From Bacteroidales bacterium (lineage in GTDB: Bacteria; Bacteroidota; Bacteroidia; Bacteroidales; UBA12077), in the NCBI GenBank assembly GCA_013138975.1, contig WTBR01000221.1, forward strand, positions 1 through 37,368: a DNA stretch of 37,368 nt. Direction: 5' to 3'. The translations under genes and the position numbers were made by a program. Of the stretch, positions 35,648 through 37,368 are shown piece by piece. How positions within the stretch are numbered: position 1 is the first letter of the stretch; every line of letters starts with the position of its first letter. Under the pieces are notes generated by a model. That model was not told the origin of the DNA, ran no database searches, and saw only the letters and a list, made by a program, of their open reading frames with translations.

Positions 35648-35711
35648 CTTATTTTTGATAAAATTTAATAGTAAATCATTTTTCATTAAATATTAACTAA
35701 TAATTAATAAT

Positions 35712-36584
35712 ATGAGAGCATATGTATTCCCGGGTCAGGGAGCTCAATTTGTTGGAATGGGTAAAGATCTTTATGATAACTTTCCTGTTGCTAAAGAATT
35801 ATTCGAAAAAGCGAATGAAATATTAGGTTTCAGAATTACTGACTTAATGTTCGAAGGTACAGATGAAGATTTAAAACAAACAAAAGTTACACAACCTGCT
35901 ATCTTTTTACATTCAGTAATTTTAGCTAAAACTATCGAAGATTTCAAGCCAGAAATGGTTGCTGGTCATTCTTTAGGTGAATTTTCTGCCTTGGTAGCAA
36001 ATGGAGCTTTATCTTTCGAAGATGGTTTAACTCTTGTTTATAAACGTGCTTTGGCAATGCAAAAAGCATGCGAATTAGAACAATCAACAATGGCAGCAAT
36101 CATTGGATTAGAAGACAATGTAGTAGTAGAAATTTGCGCTTCTATTGATGATATAGTTGTACCTGCAAACTATAACAGCCCCGGACAATTAGTTATTTCA
36201 GGATCAATGAAAGGTATTGAAATTGCTTGCGAAAAGCTTAAAGAAGCTGGTGCAAAACGTGCTTTGCCTTTAAAAGTGGGTGGTGCTTTTCATTCTCCAT
36301 TAATGGAACCTGCACGAGTAGAATTAGCTGATGCTATAAATTCTACCAATTTTAATACTCCTGTTTGCCCAATATACCAAAATGTAGATGCAAAACCTTA
36401 TACAGATGCTGCACAAATTAAGGAAAACCTTATAAAACAATTAACATCTCCTGTAAAATGGACTTATATTATGCAAAATATGATTGCTGATAAAATGAGT
36501 TCTTATACAGAAGTTGGGCCAGGGAAAGTTCTTCAAGGTTTACTTAAAAAAGTAGATAGACAAATTCCTACCCATAAGGCATAA
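35712..36584 (+). CDS. fabD: Malonyl-CoA:ACP transacylase
   Basis: 290 residues. The start motif FPGQGAQFVGMGKDL, the nucleophile S87 in AGHSLGEFSALVA, R112 for the malonyl carboxylate, and the catalytic H194 in GGAFHSPLM are all present. ALPLKVGGAFHSP and EVGPGKVLQGLL complete the family pattern. FabD loads malonyl groups onto acyl carrier protein to start fatty acid elongation in the cytosol. No other fab gene is adjacent, so it is probably monocistronic between two terminators. Confidence 0.95.
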   Translation: MRAYVFPGQGAQFVGMGKDLYDNFPVAKELFEKANEILGFRITDLMFEGTDEDLKQTKVTQPAIFLHSVILAKTIEDFKPEMVAGHSLGEFSALVANGALSFEDGLTLVYKRALAMQKACELEQSTMAAIIGLEDNVVVEICASIDDIVVPANYNSPGQLVISGSMKGIEIACEKLKEAGAKRALPLKVGGAFHSPLMEPARVELADAINSTNFNTPVCPIYQNVDAKPYTDAAQIKENLIKQLTSPVKWTYIMQNMIADKMSSYTEVGPGKVLQGLLKKVDRQIPTHKA

Positions 36585-36613
36585 AGAAACTGTTAGATAA
36601 TAGATATTTGCCG

Positions 36614-36666
36614 TTAGCCTTTAGTAAATCAGAATTAAATTATTCTGAAGCTAAAGGCTAATTTTT
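36614..36666. terminator. Nested-stem terminator after fabD
   Basis: TTAGCCTTTAG (36614-36624) pairs perfectly with CTAAAGGCTAA (36651-36661); inside, TCAGAAT pairs with ATTCTGA. A T-run follows on the plus strand. It lies in the convergent gap with the T9SS cargo gene and may serve both. Confidence 0.75.
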
Positions 36667-36722
36667 ATAAGTCAATTTGCTAAGCTTTCTGTAAATTCTA
36701 TTGAAATACTTACTTACGTCTC

Positions 36723-37368
36723 TTATTCTTTAATTATTTTATAGGTTTTGGATTTTAAATTTGAGCTCAACTTTATAAAATAAACTCCACTTTCTCCAGA
36801 GATTTCCACAGCAAAGCTCGATTCATTAGAATTTATTTCTTTGTGTAAAAGAATCTTTCCGGTTACATCAAAAATACTTATTTCAATTTGCTCATTATTT
36901 TCAGTTAAATCAATATTTATTGTACCGGATGTAGGATTCGGATACAGTTTAATAACTCCTTCTAAGTCATCATTAAAACTAATATCTGTTACATCGCTTA
37001 TTGTTATTGTAATATTATCGGTTTCAGTACAATCATTTTCATCGGTAACCAGCACATTAAAAGTGTACGAACCAACTCCATATGAGCTATCGACTAATAT
37101 TGTTTGGGATATTTCTTCGGTGTTCCAATAATAAGCTTCAAAATTTTCGCCGGCATTTAAAATAACGGTATCATTTATTTCAATCGTTTTATCCCACCCC
37201 AGGTCTACATCGATTTCTATAACTGTTAAATCAAGATTTATCAATGAATCGCACCCATATTGATTTGTTAATGTAACACCATATAATCCCGGACTTGATA
37301 AAATAGCATAACCCAATTGAAAGGTTTCACCTTCACAAATTGTTTCATTTAAATAGGTCACGTCTCCT
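36723..37368 (-). CDS. T9SS type A sorting-domain surface protein, C-terminal part (cut by window edge)
   Basis: The frame is open to the right edge (reading GDVTYLNETICEGE), giving 214 residues of the C-terminus. The visible part is an Ig-like unit (ICEGETFQLG ... YGCDSLINLDLTV), then a second beta unit (LNAGENFEAYYWNTEE ... VLVTDENDC), then a type A sorting domain: LYPNPTSGTINID, ISIFDVTGKIL, and SGVYFIKLSS with a closing KTYKIIKE. It is exported by the T9SS and anchored or released after sorting. The upstream functional part is outside the window. Confidence 0.9.
   Translation of the reverse strand, partial: GDVTYLNETICEGETFQLGYAILSSPGLYGVTLTNQYGCDSLINLDLTVIEIDVDLGWDKTIEINDTVILNAGENFEAYYWNTEEISQTILVDSSYGVGSYTFNVLVTDENDCTETDNITITISDVTDISFNDDLEGVIKLYPNPTSGTINIDLTENNEQIEISIFDVTGKILLHKEINSNESSFAVEISGESGVYFIKLSSNLKSKTYKIIKE

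Overview
The window comes from an AT-rich (about 30% GC by eye) member of the Bacteroidota. The evidence is: type IX secretion (T9SS) surface proteins of both C-terminal sorting types, a PorP/SprF partner, TAnnTTTG-type promoter elements, A/T-rich leaders in place of Shine-Dalgarno sites, a futalosine-route menaquinone pair, and a DinF-type MATE pump. A tungsten-type aldehyde:ferredoxin oxidoreductase together with rubrerythrin and superoxide dismutases suggests an anaerobe or microaerophile that meets oxygen, perhaps a marine or sediment relative of the Bacteroidales/Marinilabiliales (inference).

Layout. 1-2200: the 5' end of an aldehyde:ferredoxin oxidoreductase gene (minus) faces a DUF364-like gene, a ThiF/MoeB-like adenylyltransferase and a ThiS/MoaD-like sulfur carrier (plus). 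This looks like a dedicated metal-pterin cofactor neighbourhood. 2340-4531: a DivIC/FtsB-type division protein (plus) converges on an OmpH/Skp-glycosyltransferase pair (minus). 4532-4995: non-coding, with short repeats and hairpins. 4996-18790: a PorP/SprF protein and a roughly 2160-residue PKD-repeat protein with a type B sorting domain (minus) stand head to head with a 2024-residue CARDB/jelly-roll protein with a type A sorting domain (plus). 19106-21692: a YfiR-like protein and a TonB-dependent receptor, preceded by an exact 21-bp-phased array of four 9-mers.

21814-29860: a stress-response stretch, mostly minus strand. It holds a small lipoprotein, a nitroreductase, rubrerythrin, an Fe-type SOD, a tandem PsbP-like exported protein, a decayed Mn-type SOD copy and an intact Mn-type SOD. 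The two Mn-type SOD copies bracket a plus-strand barrel-lipoprotein cassette (26515-29046). 29991-37368 is mostly housekeeping: a MATE pump, a DUF1858 protein, HldD, MqnD and MqnB, a eukaryote-like 6-pyruvoyl-tetrahydropterin synthase with FolE, FabD, and the 3' end of another T9SS cargo gene.

The observations most worth following are the AOR-linked ThiF/ThiS/DUF364 set, the 21-bp-phased arrays upstream of two envelope operons (spacing like LytTR-type operators), and the SOD duplication with loss of metal ligands in one copy. No tRNA, rRNA, CRISPR array or recognisable insertion sequence was seen.
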